From NCBI GenBank assembly GCA_945982465.1, contig CAMFSB010000053.1, positions 1 to 8,826 of the forward strand: 8,826 nucleotides of DNA. Reading direction: 5' to 3'. The notes below the pieces were generated by a model. The model had not been told where the DNA came from. It searched no databases and worked only from the letters and a program-made list of their open reading frames with translations. Position numbers and translations under genes: made by a program. The stretch is from an uncultured Faecalibacterium sp. (GTDB taxonomy: Bacteria; Bacillota; Clostridia; Oscillospirales; Ruminococcaceae). Shown here piece after piece: positions 1 through 5,142 of this stretch. Every line of letters begins with the position of its first letter. Position 1 is the stretch's first letter.

Positions 1-1
1 C

Positions 2-1243
2 ATGGTGTACTGCGAAAAATGCGGCTGGCAGCCCCTGCCCGAAAGCGAGCTGCCGCTGATGCTGCCGGATATCACCGACTTTGAGCCGGGCCAGGACGGC
101 GAAAGCCCGCTGGCCCGCCACACCGAGTGGGTCAACACCACCTGCCCGTGCTGCGGCGGCCCCGCCAAGCGCGAGACCGACACCATGCCCCAGTGGGCCG
201 GCTCCAGCTGGTACTTTCTGCGGTATATGGACCCGGGCTGCACCGACGCCATCGCCAGCAAGGAAGCGCTGGAATACTGGTCGCCGGTGGACTGGTACAA
301 CGGCGGCATGGAGCATACCACGCTGCACCTGTTGTACAGCCGGTTCTGGCATAAATTCCTGTACGATATCGGCGCGGTGCCCACGCCGGAACCCTACCAG
401 AAGCGCACGGCCCACGGCATGATTTTGGGCCTGAACCCCCACAGCTTTGTCAACCTGCCCGCCGAGGAGCAGGAAAAGCTGCTGGCCCAATACGGCAGCC
501 AGAAAGCCGCCGAACAGGCGCTGGAGGAAAAATACGGCGAAATGGCGCGCCATCCCATCGTAAAAATGTCCAAGAGCCTGGGCAACGTGGTCAACCCCGA
601 CGAGGTGGTGGATCAGTACGGCGCCGACACCATGCGCCTGTACGAGATGTTCATGGGCGACTTTGAGCAGGCCGCGCCCTGGCAGACCTCGGCCATCGCG
701 GGCTGCAAGCGCTTTTTGGACCGTGTGTGGGGCCTGAGCGAGAAGATCGTGGACGGCGAAGGCTACCGCCCGCAGGTGGAAACGCTGATGCACCAGACCA
801 TCAAAAAGGTGGGCGGCGACATCGAAACGCTCAAGATGAACACCGCCATCGCCCAGATGATGACGCTGGTGAACAAGCTCACCGAGCTGGGCGGCGTGAC
901 CCGTGCCGAGTACGAAACGCTGCTGCAGCTGCTGAACCCGTTTGTGCCCCACATGACCGAGGAACTGTGGGAGCAGCTGGGCCACAGCCACGACGACCAG
1001 CTGGCCTACCACCCCTGGCCCGCCTATGAGGAGGCCAAGTGCGTGGAGGCCGCCGTGGAGATCGCCGTGCAGGTGAACGGCAAGGTCAAAGCCCGCCTGA
1101 CCGTGCCCGCAGACATCACCAGCGAGGATGCGCTGGCCGCCGCCAAGGCGGATGCGGCGGTGGCTGCGGCCATTGCCGGCAAGCCCATTGCCAAGGAGAT
1201 CTACGTCCGGGGCCGGCTGGTGAACATCGCGGTCAAGGGCTGA
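2..1243 (+). CDS. leuS: Leucyl-tRNA synthetase, C-terminal part (5' end outside window)
   Basis: Class I aminoacyl-tRNA synthetase that charges tRNA-Leu with leucine in the cytoplasm. Only the C-terminal 413 residues are present; the reading frame is open to the window edge, so the first Met is internal and the HIGH motif lies upstream. Visible here: a zinc-knuckle-like CEKCGW...CPCCGG pair (residues 4-7 and 48-52 of the fragment), the conserved GSSWYFLRY segment, the KMSKS catalytic loop (nt 563-577), the GADTMRLYEMFMG block, the helical anticodon-binding domain and the terminal QVNGKVKARLTVP domain that contacts tRNA. About 45 residues (roughly 142-187) separate HGMILG from KMSKS; in LeuRS with a short connection, such as that of Bacillus, these are nearly adjacent, so this copy has an insertion where other bacterial LeuRS carry the leucine-specific domain. 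It ends in TGA with no convincing terminator before the next promoter. Identity is very secure. Confidence 0.97.
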   Translation: MVYCEKCGWQPLPESELPLMLPDITDFEPGQDGESPLARHTEWVNTTCPCCGGPAKRETDTMPQWAGSSWYFLRYMDPGCTDAIASKEALEYWSPVDWYNGGMEHTTLHLLYSRFWHKFLYDIGAVPTPEPYQKRTAHGMILGLNPHSFVNLPAEEQEKLLAQYGSQKAAEQALEEKYGEMARHPIVKMSKSLGNVVNPDEVVDQYGADTMRLYEMFMGDFEQAAPWQTSAIAGCKRFLDRVWGLSEKIVDGEGYRPQVETLMHQTIKKVGGDIETLKMNTAIAQMMTLVNKLTELGGVTRAEYETLLQLLNPFVPHMTEELWEQLGHSHDDQLAYHPWPAYEEAKCVEAAVEIAVQVNGKVKARLTVPADITSEDALAAAKADAAVAAAIAGKPIAKEIYVRGRLVNIAVKG

Positions 1244-1293
1244 ATTTTCAGAGAAAGTTCATACTTTTTCGGGAATATTTTTTCTGAAAGAGG

Positions 1294-1322
1294 TTGACGA
1301 ATCACAGGACGAAAGGTATAAT
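1294..1322 (+). promoter_or_regulatory. Sigma-A type promoter of rpsU
   Basis: TTGACG at 1294-1299 and a perfect TATAAT at 1317-1322 are separated by 17 bp, matching the vegetative sigma consensus almost exactly. The expected transcription start is about 1329, which gives a leader of about 56 nt before rpsU. The promoter lies only 50 bp after the leuS stop, so rpsU can be expressed independently of leuS. Confidence 0.9.
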
Positions 1323-1328
1323 GAATAA

Positions 1329-1350
1329 CGTTAGTTACTATGTAACAACG
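1329..1350 (+). promoter_or_regulatory. 5'-terminal hairpin in the rpsU leader
   Basis: CGTT (1329-1332) pairs with AACG (1347-1350) and GTTAC (1334-1338) pairs with GTAAC (1342-1346), leaving one bulged A at 1333 and a TAT loop. This is a 9-bp stem that starts at or within a base or two of the predicted transcription start. Hairpins at the extreme 5' end are known to protect mRNAs from 5'-end-dependent decay; that role here is an inference. Confidence 0.5.
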
Positions 1351-1384
1351 AAATTCCTGCCTCAGGTCCAAGGGAGGGAATAAG

Positions 1385-1561
1385 ATGTCGGAAATTCGTG
1401 TTAAAGAGGGCGAGTCGCTGGAAAGCGCACTGCGTCGCTTTAAGCGGAGCACTGCTCGCAGCGGCGTGCTCGCAGAGGTTCGTAAGCGCGAAGCGTACGA
1501 GAAGCCGTCTGTCCGCCGCAAGAAGAAGTCTGAAGCAGCCCGCAAGCGCAAGTTCAAGTAA
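1385..1561 (+). CDS. rpsU: 30S ribosomal protein S21
   Basis: Small, very basic 58-residue protein of the 30S subunit, located near the anti-Shine-Dalgarno end of 16S rRNA and important for initiation. It starts [20 protein letters not shown], the typical S21 N-terminus (short beta strand, then helix), continues with a KREAYEKPS segment, and ends in a run of Lys/Arg ([15 protein letters not shown]). Length matches the family. The ATG is preceded by AGGGAGG (1371-1377) with a 7-nt spacer. It is a monocistronic unit: its own strong promoter (1294-1322) and an intrinsic terminator 57 nt after the stop. A long overlapping frame starting at 1398 is a chance upstream extension of the next gene. In many Firmicutes rpsU is followed by a GatB/YqeY gene; that partner is absent here. 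Confidence 0.95.
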   Translation: MSEIRVKEGESLESALRRFKRSTARSGVLAEVRKREAYEKPSVRRKKKSEAARKRKFK

Positions 1562-1618
1562 GTTTGAACCAACCTGTTTGGAAAAGTTGCCAAAGATTTT
1601 AGCGTTGCAAACGCCGAC

Positions 1619-1653
1619 GTGGGAGAATCCGAAAGGGTTCTCCCACTTTTTTT
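1619..1653 (+). terminator. Intrinsic terminator of rpsU
   Basis: A 12-bp stem (1619-1630 with 1635-1646, one T-G wobble) closed by a GAAA tetraloop and followed directly by seven T (1647-1653). It is a near-ideal Rho-independent terminator, and should stop most rpsU transcription before the next gene. Confidence 0.96.
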
Positions 1654-1730
1654 CACAGATGGGCGCGGCGCCGGCCCGCGTTTGCCCCGGCAAGCGCAGC
1701 GGCTTTGCGCCCCGCATGGGAGGATCGAGC

Positions 1731-2234
1731 ATGCTTTGTACCCCTGAATATGTATTCCAGGATGTGAGCCATATCACGCCGGAGTTTCTGGCGCAAAAGG
1801 GCATCCGCGCGCTGGTGCTGGATGTGGATAATACACTCACCGCCGACCGCAGCCAGGAGCTGCCGCCCGAGGTGGCCCAGTGGCTGGCCGATATGAAAGC
1901 CGCCGGCATTGGGCTGACCATCCTTTCCAACGGCAGCGCGCCCCGGGTGCAGCCTTTTGCGGAACGGCTGGGGCTGCTGTGGGTGAGCCGGGCGGCTAAG
2001 CCCCTGACGCCGGGCATGCGCGAGGCGCGCAGGCGGCTGGGCGTGCAGCGTGGCGAAATGGCCATGGTGGGCGACCAGTTGTTTACCGACCGCCTGGCCG
2101 CTGCACTGTACGGTATTCCGGCGTTTGTGGTGGTGCCCCGCGGCCCCGATCTGGATTGGTGGGTGCGCGTTAAACGCAGGGGCGAAAAGCGCTTTTGGAA
2201 AAAATACTACGACCGGGGAGGGAAAACGCTGTGA
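1731..2234 (+). CDS. YqeG-family HAD (subclass IIIA) phosphatase
   Basis: Predicted cytoplasmic haloacid dehalogenase-type phosphatase of 167 residues, the usual YqeG size. All four HAD motifs are visible: DVDNTLT (nucleophile D31, general acid D33), LSNGS (S66), K90 in AAKP, and GDQLFTD (D115, D120). The family includes yeast Gep4 and plant homologues that dephosphorylate phosphatidylglycerophosphate; the bacterial substrate is not settled, so I leave it open. The start chosen is ATG 1731, which has GGGAGGA (1718-1724) at a 6-nt spacing; an in-frame ATG at 1716 sits on top of that ribosome binding site and is less likely. I see no promoter between the rpsU terminator and this gene, so it may rely on read-through or a non-consensus promoter. 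The stop overlaps the next start. Confidence 0.93.
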   Translation: MLCTPEYVFQDVSHITPEFLAQKGIRALVLDVDNTLTADRSQELPPEVAQWLADMKAAGIGLTILSNGSAPRVQPFAERLGLLWVSRAAKPLTPGMREARRRLGVQRGEMAMVGDQLFTDRLAAALYGIPAFVVVPRGPDLDWWVRVKRRGEKRFWKKYYDRGGKTL

Positions 2235-3094
2235 GCGAATGGCATATCCGGTTCGGCACGGCGGGCGAAAGCGACAGCTTTGCCGCCAAGGGCTATAAGT
2301 CCAGCCTGGACGTGGCCGAGTACACAGCGGGTTTTGGGCTGGACGCGTTTGAATATCAGTGCGGCCGGGGCGTGCGCCTGGGCCTGCCCAAGGCAGAGCT
2401 GATGGCCAAAAAGGCGGCACAGCACGATATCCTGTTCAGCGTGCACGCGCCGTATTTTATCAGTATGTCCAGCCTGGACGAGGAAAAGCGGCTGGGCAGC
2501 CTGCGCTATATCCTGGAAAGCTGCGCTGTGGTTAAGGCGCTGGGCGGCCGCCGGGTGATCTTCCATTCGGGCAGCTGCGGCAAGCAGAGCCGCGAAACCG
2601 CGCTGGACAAGGCGGTGGATACCCTCAAGCGCGCCGTGGAAGCGGTGGACGAGGCCGGCTTTGGCGATGTGACCCTGTGCCCGGAGACCATGGGTAAGAT
2701 CGGTCAGCTGGGCACGCTGGACGAGGTGCTGGCGCTGTGCAAAGTGGATGAGCGCATCACCCCCTGCATCGACTTCGGCCACCTGAACGCCCGCACGCTG
2801 GGCGGCATCCGCACCAAGCAGGACTACGCCGAGATCCTCGACCGCATCGGCGAGGCGCTGGGCGACGAACGGGCGCGGCGGTTCCATGTGCATTTTTCCC
2901 GCATTGAATACACCGCCGGCGGCGAAAAGCGCCACTGGACCTTTGCCGACACCCAGTTCGGCCCCGAGCCGCAGCCGCTGCTGGAGCTGCTGGCCGAGCG
3001 CGGGCTGGAGCCGGTGATCATCTGCGAAAGCGCCGGCACCCAGGCTGAGGACGCCGCCGCCATGATGGCGGCGTACCGGGCGCTGCACGTCTGA
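2231..3094 (+). CDS. Endonuclease IV-fold TIM-barrel protein (Nfo-like)
   Basis: 287-residue protein of the AP endonuclease family 2 / xylose isomerase-like TIM-barrel superfamily. Family members such as E. coli Nfo use three zinc ions to cut DNA at abasic sites. Metal-site motifs appear in the family order: HAPYF (H72), HSGS (H112), PETMGK (E152), DFGH (D181, H184), HVHFS (H219), KRH (H235) and CESAGTQ (E266). By eye the Asp of the usual DRH motif is replaced by Lys (K233), so AP-endonuclease activity is uncertain. The start is GTG 2231, whose last two bases overlap the TGA of the upstream phosphatase (GTGA), with GGGGAGGGA (2214-2222) in front; this predicts translational coupling of the two genes. 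An in-frame ATG at 2195 would overlap the upstream gene by 40 nt and lacks a good ribosome binding site. Confidence 0.85.
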   Translation: MSEWHIRFGTAGESDSFAAKGYKSSLDVAEYTAGFGLDAFEYQCGRGVRLGLPKAELMAKKAAQHDILFSVHAPYFISMSSLDEEKRLGSLRYILESCAVVKALGGRRVIFHSGSCGKQSRETALDKAVDTLKRAVEAVDEAGFGDVTLCPETMGKIGQLGTLDEVLALCKVDERITPCIDFGHLNARTLGGIRTKQDYAEILDRIGEALGDERARRFHVHFSRIEYTAGGEKRHWTFADTQFGPEPQPLLELLAERGLEPVIICESAGTQAEDAAAMMAAYRALHV

Positions 3095-3254
3095 CGCGGG
3101 GCGGCGCTGCGGGGTGTGCCAGAGAAGGCGCGGCGGACGCGGGGGCGGCACAGGGCGGCATTGCGGCGAACCCCGGGGTGGGAATGTCCTGCCGTCGGGC
3201 GCACCCCGCCGCATAGCACACCCCGGTGCCGTTGCCGCCTGCCGGCCATGCAGG
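3095..3254 (+). other. GC-rich, highly foldable intergenic stretch
   Basis: Non-coding as far as I can tell: the frames crossing it are Arg/Gly/Pro-rich and lack ribosome binding sites. The segment GCGGGGTGTGC (3109-3119) can pair with either of two downstream sites: GCGCACCCCGC (3199-3209; 11 bp with one wobble) or GCACACCCCG (3216-3225; 10 bp with 3110-3119). GGCGGCA (3154-3160) can also pair with TGCCGTC (3190-3196). This is the 3' untranslated part of the upstream operon, ahead of its terminator. It could be a structured RNA or just GC-rich filler. Confidence 0.4.
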
Positions 3255-3301
3255 CCCACGGGGCACCCTGCCGCGCAGCGTGCCCCGTGGGAACATTTTT
3301 T
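3255..3301 (+). terminator. Intrinsic terminator of the phosphatase/TIM-barrel operon
   Basis: A perfect 12-bp inverted repeat, CCCACGGGGCAC (3255-3266) with GTGCCCCGTGGG (3280-3291), has an inner CTGC/GCAG extension in its loop and is followed after AACA by six T (about 3296-3301). The T run starts 4 nt after the stem, so efficiency may be less than ideal. It lies about 160 nt after the last stop codon. Confidence 0.85.
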
Positions 3302-3333
3302 GGCAGCAGAGCCGGGTTTTTCCGCCCAGGGCC

Positions 3334-3362
3334 TTGCAATAGGGGCGGGTTTCAGGTAAAAT
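3334..3362 (+). promoter_or_regulatory. Sigma-A type promoter of efp
   Basis: TTGCAA (3334-3339), a 17-bp spacer and TAAAAT (3357-3362). The predicted transcription start is about 3369, leaving a leader of about 50 nt. It lies directly downstream of the preceding operon's terminator, as expected for the start of a new unit. Confidence 0.8.
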
Positions 3363-3375
3363 TATCTGTAGATAT

Positions 3376-3390
3376 AACGCAGTGTGCGTT
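3376..3390 (+). promoter_or_regulatory. Small hairpin in the efp leader
   Basis: AACGCA (3376-3381) and TGCGTT (3385-3390) form a perfect 6-bp stem with a GTG loop, a few bases after the predicted start of the efp transcript. It is followed by an A/T-rich stretch and then GGAGG, so the ribosome binding site remains accessible. Possibly a 5' stabilizer; function is inferred only. Confidence 0.4.
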
Positions 3391-3418
3391 GGATATTTAA
3401 TTTTTGGAGGAATTCCTT

Positions 3419-3976
3419 ATGATTACAGCAGGCGATTTTCGCAACGGCGTGACCTTTGAGCAGGACGGCCAGGTTCTTCAGGTCGTTGAGTTCCAGCATG
3501 TAAAGCCCGGCAAGGGCGCCGCGTTTGTGCGCACCAAGACCAAGAATGTCATCACGGGCGCCGTGATCGAGACCAGCTACAACCCCACCGCCAAGTTCCC
3601 GCAGGCGTTCATTGACCGCCGCGAGATGAGCTACAGCTACGAGGACGGCGATCTGTACTATTTCATGGACAACGAGAACTACGACCAGGTGCCCGTGAAC
3701 AAGAACGATGTGGGTGAAAACTTCAAGTTCTGCAAGGAGGGCGACCTGTGCAAGGTGCTGTCCTACAAGGGCAAGGTGTTCGGTGTGGAGATCCCCACCT
3801 TTGTGGAGCTGGAAGTTACCCAGACCGAGCCGGGCGTGCGCGGCAACACCGCCACCAACACCCTGAAGCCCGCCACGGTGGAGACCGGCGCCGAGCTGCG
3901 CGTGCCGCTGTTCATCAACGAGGGCGACAAGATCCGCATTGATACCCGCACCGGCGAGTATATGGAGCGCGTCTGA
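3419..3976 (+). CDS. efp: Elongation factor P
   Basis: 185-residue translation factor that binds between the P and E sites and relieves ribosomes stalled at consecutive prolines. The length and three-domain layout (N-terminal KOW-like barrel, two OB domains) match the family. The modification loop reads [14 protein letters not shown], with Lys32 at its tip, the position that is aminopentanol-modified in Bacillus and lysylated (Lys34) in E. coli. The C-terminal signature is also present ([12 protein letters not shown], then [19 protein letters not shown]). The start is ATG 3419, preceded by GGAGG (3406-3410) at 8 nt; an apparent upstream TTG start would use that same ribosome binding site as codons and is rejected. 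It has its own promoter and a weak terminator after it. In many Firmicutes an Xaa-Pro peptidase gene precedes efp; that gene is not here. Confidence 0.97.
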   Translation: MITAGDFRNGVTFEQDGQVLQVVEFQHVKPGKGAAFVRTKTKNVITGAVIETSYNPTAKFPQAFIDRREMSYSYEDGDLYYFMDNENYDQVPVNKNDVGENFKFCKEGDLCKVLSYKGKVFGVEIPTFVELEVTQTEPGVRGNTATNTLKPATVETGAELRVPLFINEGDKIRIDTRTGEYMERV

Positions 3977-4008
3977 TCCTGCGGAGCGTTTTCAGCAGGA
4001 AAATCAAG

Positions 4009-4047
4009 CAAGCCGGGCCGGGCACTGCCGCCTGCCCGGCTTGTTTT
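4009..4047 (+). terminator. Terminator or attenuator after efp
   Basis: A perfect 10-bp inverted repeat, CAAGCCGGGC (4009-4018) with GCCCGGCTTG (4034-4043), with a 15-nt loop followed by only four T (4044-4047). Because no promoter is visible between it and the next gene, partial read-through probably supplies that gene. Confidence 0.7.
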
Positions 4048-4084
4048 GGGATTTGGGCAGTGCATCAAAAAAGGAGAACATATC

Positions 4085-4507
4085 ATGGAACTGACCGAAA
4101 AAGGCGCCTATATCAAGGGCCTGATCGAAGGCATGGGCATCGACGATTCCACCAATGAGGGCAAGGTGCTGCGCGTGATGAGCGAGCTGCTGAGCGACAT
4201 GGCCGCCACTGTGGCAGAGCTGGACGAGGACATGAGCACCGCCTACGATGAGATCGACGCGGTGGAGCAGGAATTGGAGGATCTGGAAGCCGACCTGTAC
4301 GATGACGAGGACGACGAAGAGGACGAGGCGGACGAGGACCACGGCGAGCAGTATGAGCTGACCTGCCCCAAGTGCGGCACCCGGAACCTGGTGGACGAGG
4401 ATACCCTGATGAGCGAGGAAGTGTACTGCGCCCACTGCGGTACCCCGTTCAACATTGAGTTTGAGGACAGCGAGGACGCCGAAGAACCGGACGGCGAGCA
4501 GCCGTAA
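4085..4507 (+). CDS. CD1247-like acidic coiled-coil and zinc-ribbon protein
   Basis: 140-residue, extremely acidic protein. Residues 1-70 are a predicted helical region (EKGAYIKGLIEGM, then DMAATVAELDED and EQELEDLEADLYDD) resembling the N-terminal domain of Clostridioides CD1247-type proteins. A run dominated by Asp/Glu (about 73-88) leads to a C-terminal zinc ribbon with two CxxCG knuckles (C94/C97 and C115/C118), followed by another acidic tail. No signal peptide or membrane segment; presumably cytoplasmic. Function is unknown. Placement directly after efp recurs in Clostridia as far as I recall, suggesting a link to translation or RNA, but that is an inference. The start is ATG 4085 with AGGAG (4072-4076) at 8 nt; a longer in-frame ATG at 4046 would cover the ribosome binding site. 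No promoter of its own is visible. Confidence 0.8.
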   Translation: MELTEKGAYIKGLIEGMGIDDSTNEGKVLRVMSELLSDMAATVAELDEDMSTAYDEIDAVEQELEDLEADLYDDEDDEEDEADEDHGEQYELTCPKCGTRNLVDEDTLMSEEVYCAHCGTPFNIEFEDSEDAEEPDGEQP

Positions 4508-4528
4508 CCGCGCAAAACAGCATAAAAC

Positions 4529-4560
4529 GCGCCTCTGCCCACAGGCAGAGGCGCTTTTTT
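4529..4560 (+). terminator. Intrinsic terminator between convergent genes
   Basis: A perfect 11-bp stem, GCGCCTCTGCC (4529-4539) with GGCAGAGGCGC (4544-4554), closed by a 4-nt loop and followed by six T (4555-4560). The left flank has AAAA (4524-4528 region), so it may also stop leftward transcripts weakly. It separates the zinc-ribbon gene from the leftward gene that ends at 4580. Confidence 0.95.
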
Positions 4561-4579
4561 CATCCCGTGGCCGGGCGGC

Positions 4580-4867
4580 TCAGTGGACGCCCAGGGCCTT
4601 TTCCAGCCAGATGCCGCCGATATCCAGCGCGTTGTACAGCCCGACCTTGGTGCTCTGGCGCATCACCCGTTCCTGCGGGGCCTTGGTCAGATCGGTGGAA
4701 AGCAGCATCACGCGGATCTTATCGGCCATCTCCTGGCCGCCTTCGGTTTTGGTGGTCATCACCTGCAGATAGAGCACATAGGGGTCGGTCATGTTGCCGT
4801 AGTAGATCTCGTTGCCCTTGCGCACCAGCGGTTTGCCCTTGTAGGTGAGTTTCGGTGCATATGCCAT
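4580..4867 (-). CDS. Small protein of unknown function (95 aa)
   Basis: I do not recognise a named family. The protein is 95 residues, soluble and mixed in charge: it begins MAYAPKLTYKGKPLVRKGNE, continues with IYYGNMTDPYVLYLQV, and ends with STKVGLYNALDIGGIWLEKA. The pattern (short beta strands, then a C-terminal helix, no Cys, no membrane segment) suggests a small folded domain, and the clean start and promoter argue that it is a real gene. ATG at 4867 has GGAGG (4877-4881) at 9 nt; an in-frame ATG 33 nt upstream has no ribosome binding site. The gene is transcribed alone, convergent with the zinc-ribbon gene and divergent from the SGNH hydrolase gene. Similar short proteins occur, from memory, as 'hypothetical protein' in gut Clostridia; no function should be assumed. 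Confidence 0.8.
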   Translation of the reverse strand: MAYAPKLTYKGKPLVRKGNEIYYGNMTDPYVLYLQVMTTKTEGGQEMADKIRVMLLSTDLTKAPQERVMRQSTKVGLYNALDIGGIWLEKALGVH

Positions 4868-4919
4868 ATTCAAAAGCCTCCGTTTCAGCAATGGAATCAT
4901 TCAATATTTACGCTAGTGT

Positions 4920-4948
4920 AGTATAGCATAAAATGCGCCGCAATACAA
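4920..4948 (-). promoter_or_regulatory. Promoter of the 95-aa gene
   Basis: On the minus strand, TTGTAT (4948-4943), a 17-bp spacer and TATACT (4925-4920), with TGC just before the -10 element (extended -10). The predicted start is about 4913, giving a leader of about 45 nt. It is a strong-looking promoter for such a small gene. Confidence 0.82.
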
Positions 4949-4951
4949 ACC

Positions 4952-4985
4952 CAAATGCAAAACTGCCGGCCGGGTGCAAATGCAA
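4952..4985. repeat. Direct repeat CAAATGCAA in a divergent intergenic region
   Basis: CAAATGCAA occurs at 4952-4960 and again at 4977-4985, 25 bp apart, just upstream of the -35 element of the leftward promoter. A related palindrome, TTGCATGCAA (5057-5066), covers the -35 element of the rightward promoter. These could be binding sites for a regulator acting on both genes; no regulator is identified. Confidence 0.4.
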
Positions 4986-5056
4986 TATCCTCCGCGGCTG
5001 GGTCGTATCCTTAACAGCAGGCGCCGCAGCCCGCTGAGGGAAACGACGCCATCCCC

Positions 5057-5085
5057 TTGCATGCAAAACCGAGCCGCGCTATAAT
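5057..5085 (+). promoter_or_regulatory. Promoter of the SGNH hydrolase gene
   Basis: TTGCAT (5057-5062), a 17-bp spacer and a perfect TATAAT (5080-5085). The predicted start is about 5092, about 51 nt before the start codon. A TTGACA at 5085-5090 has no -10 partner at proper spacing and is ignored. Confidence 0.82.
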
Positions 5086-5142
5086 TGACAGCAATACAGG
5101 ATCATAAAACGGCCCATGTGCCGTAGAACAGAGGGAAAAGCC

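Noticed and set aside
1246..1289. Inverted repeat TTTCAGA/TCTGAAA after leuS as a terminator
   Set aside because: The stem is only 7 bp with a 30-nt loop and no following T run; a smaller A/T hairpin inside it is also unconvincing, so no leuS terminator is called.
1398..1730. N-terminal extension of the YqeG frame over rpsU
   Set aside because: The extension overlaps rpsU and its terminator; ATG 1731 has the proper ribosome binding site and gives the normal YqeG length.
2207..3259. 350-aa minus-strand frame opposite the TIM-barrel gene
   Set aside because: The opposite frame carries a full set of metal-site motifs; this one has only Ala/Gly/His/Arg-rich sequence.
3116..3400. Small plus-strand frames in the gap before efp
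   Set aside because: Arg/Gly/Pro-rich translation across a terminator and a promoter, no ribosome binding site.
3977..4000. Short inverted repeat TCCTGC/GCAGGA directly after efp
   Set aside because: A 6-bp stem with a 12-nt loop and no T run is easily chance; the hairpin at 4009-4047 is the better terminator.
4316..4350. Repetitive GAC/GAG stretch as a tandem repeat
   Set aside because: It is simply the codons of the Asp/Glu-rich linker of the zinc-ribbon protein, with no regular repeat unit.
4811..4824. GTTGC-CCTT-GCGCA as a third copy of the Crp/Fnr-type site
   Set aside because: The second arm matches poorly and it lies inside a coding region with no nearby promoter.
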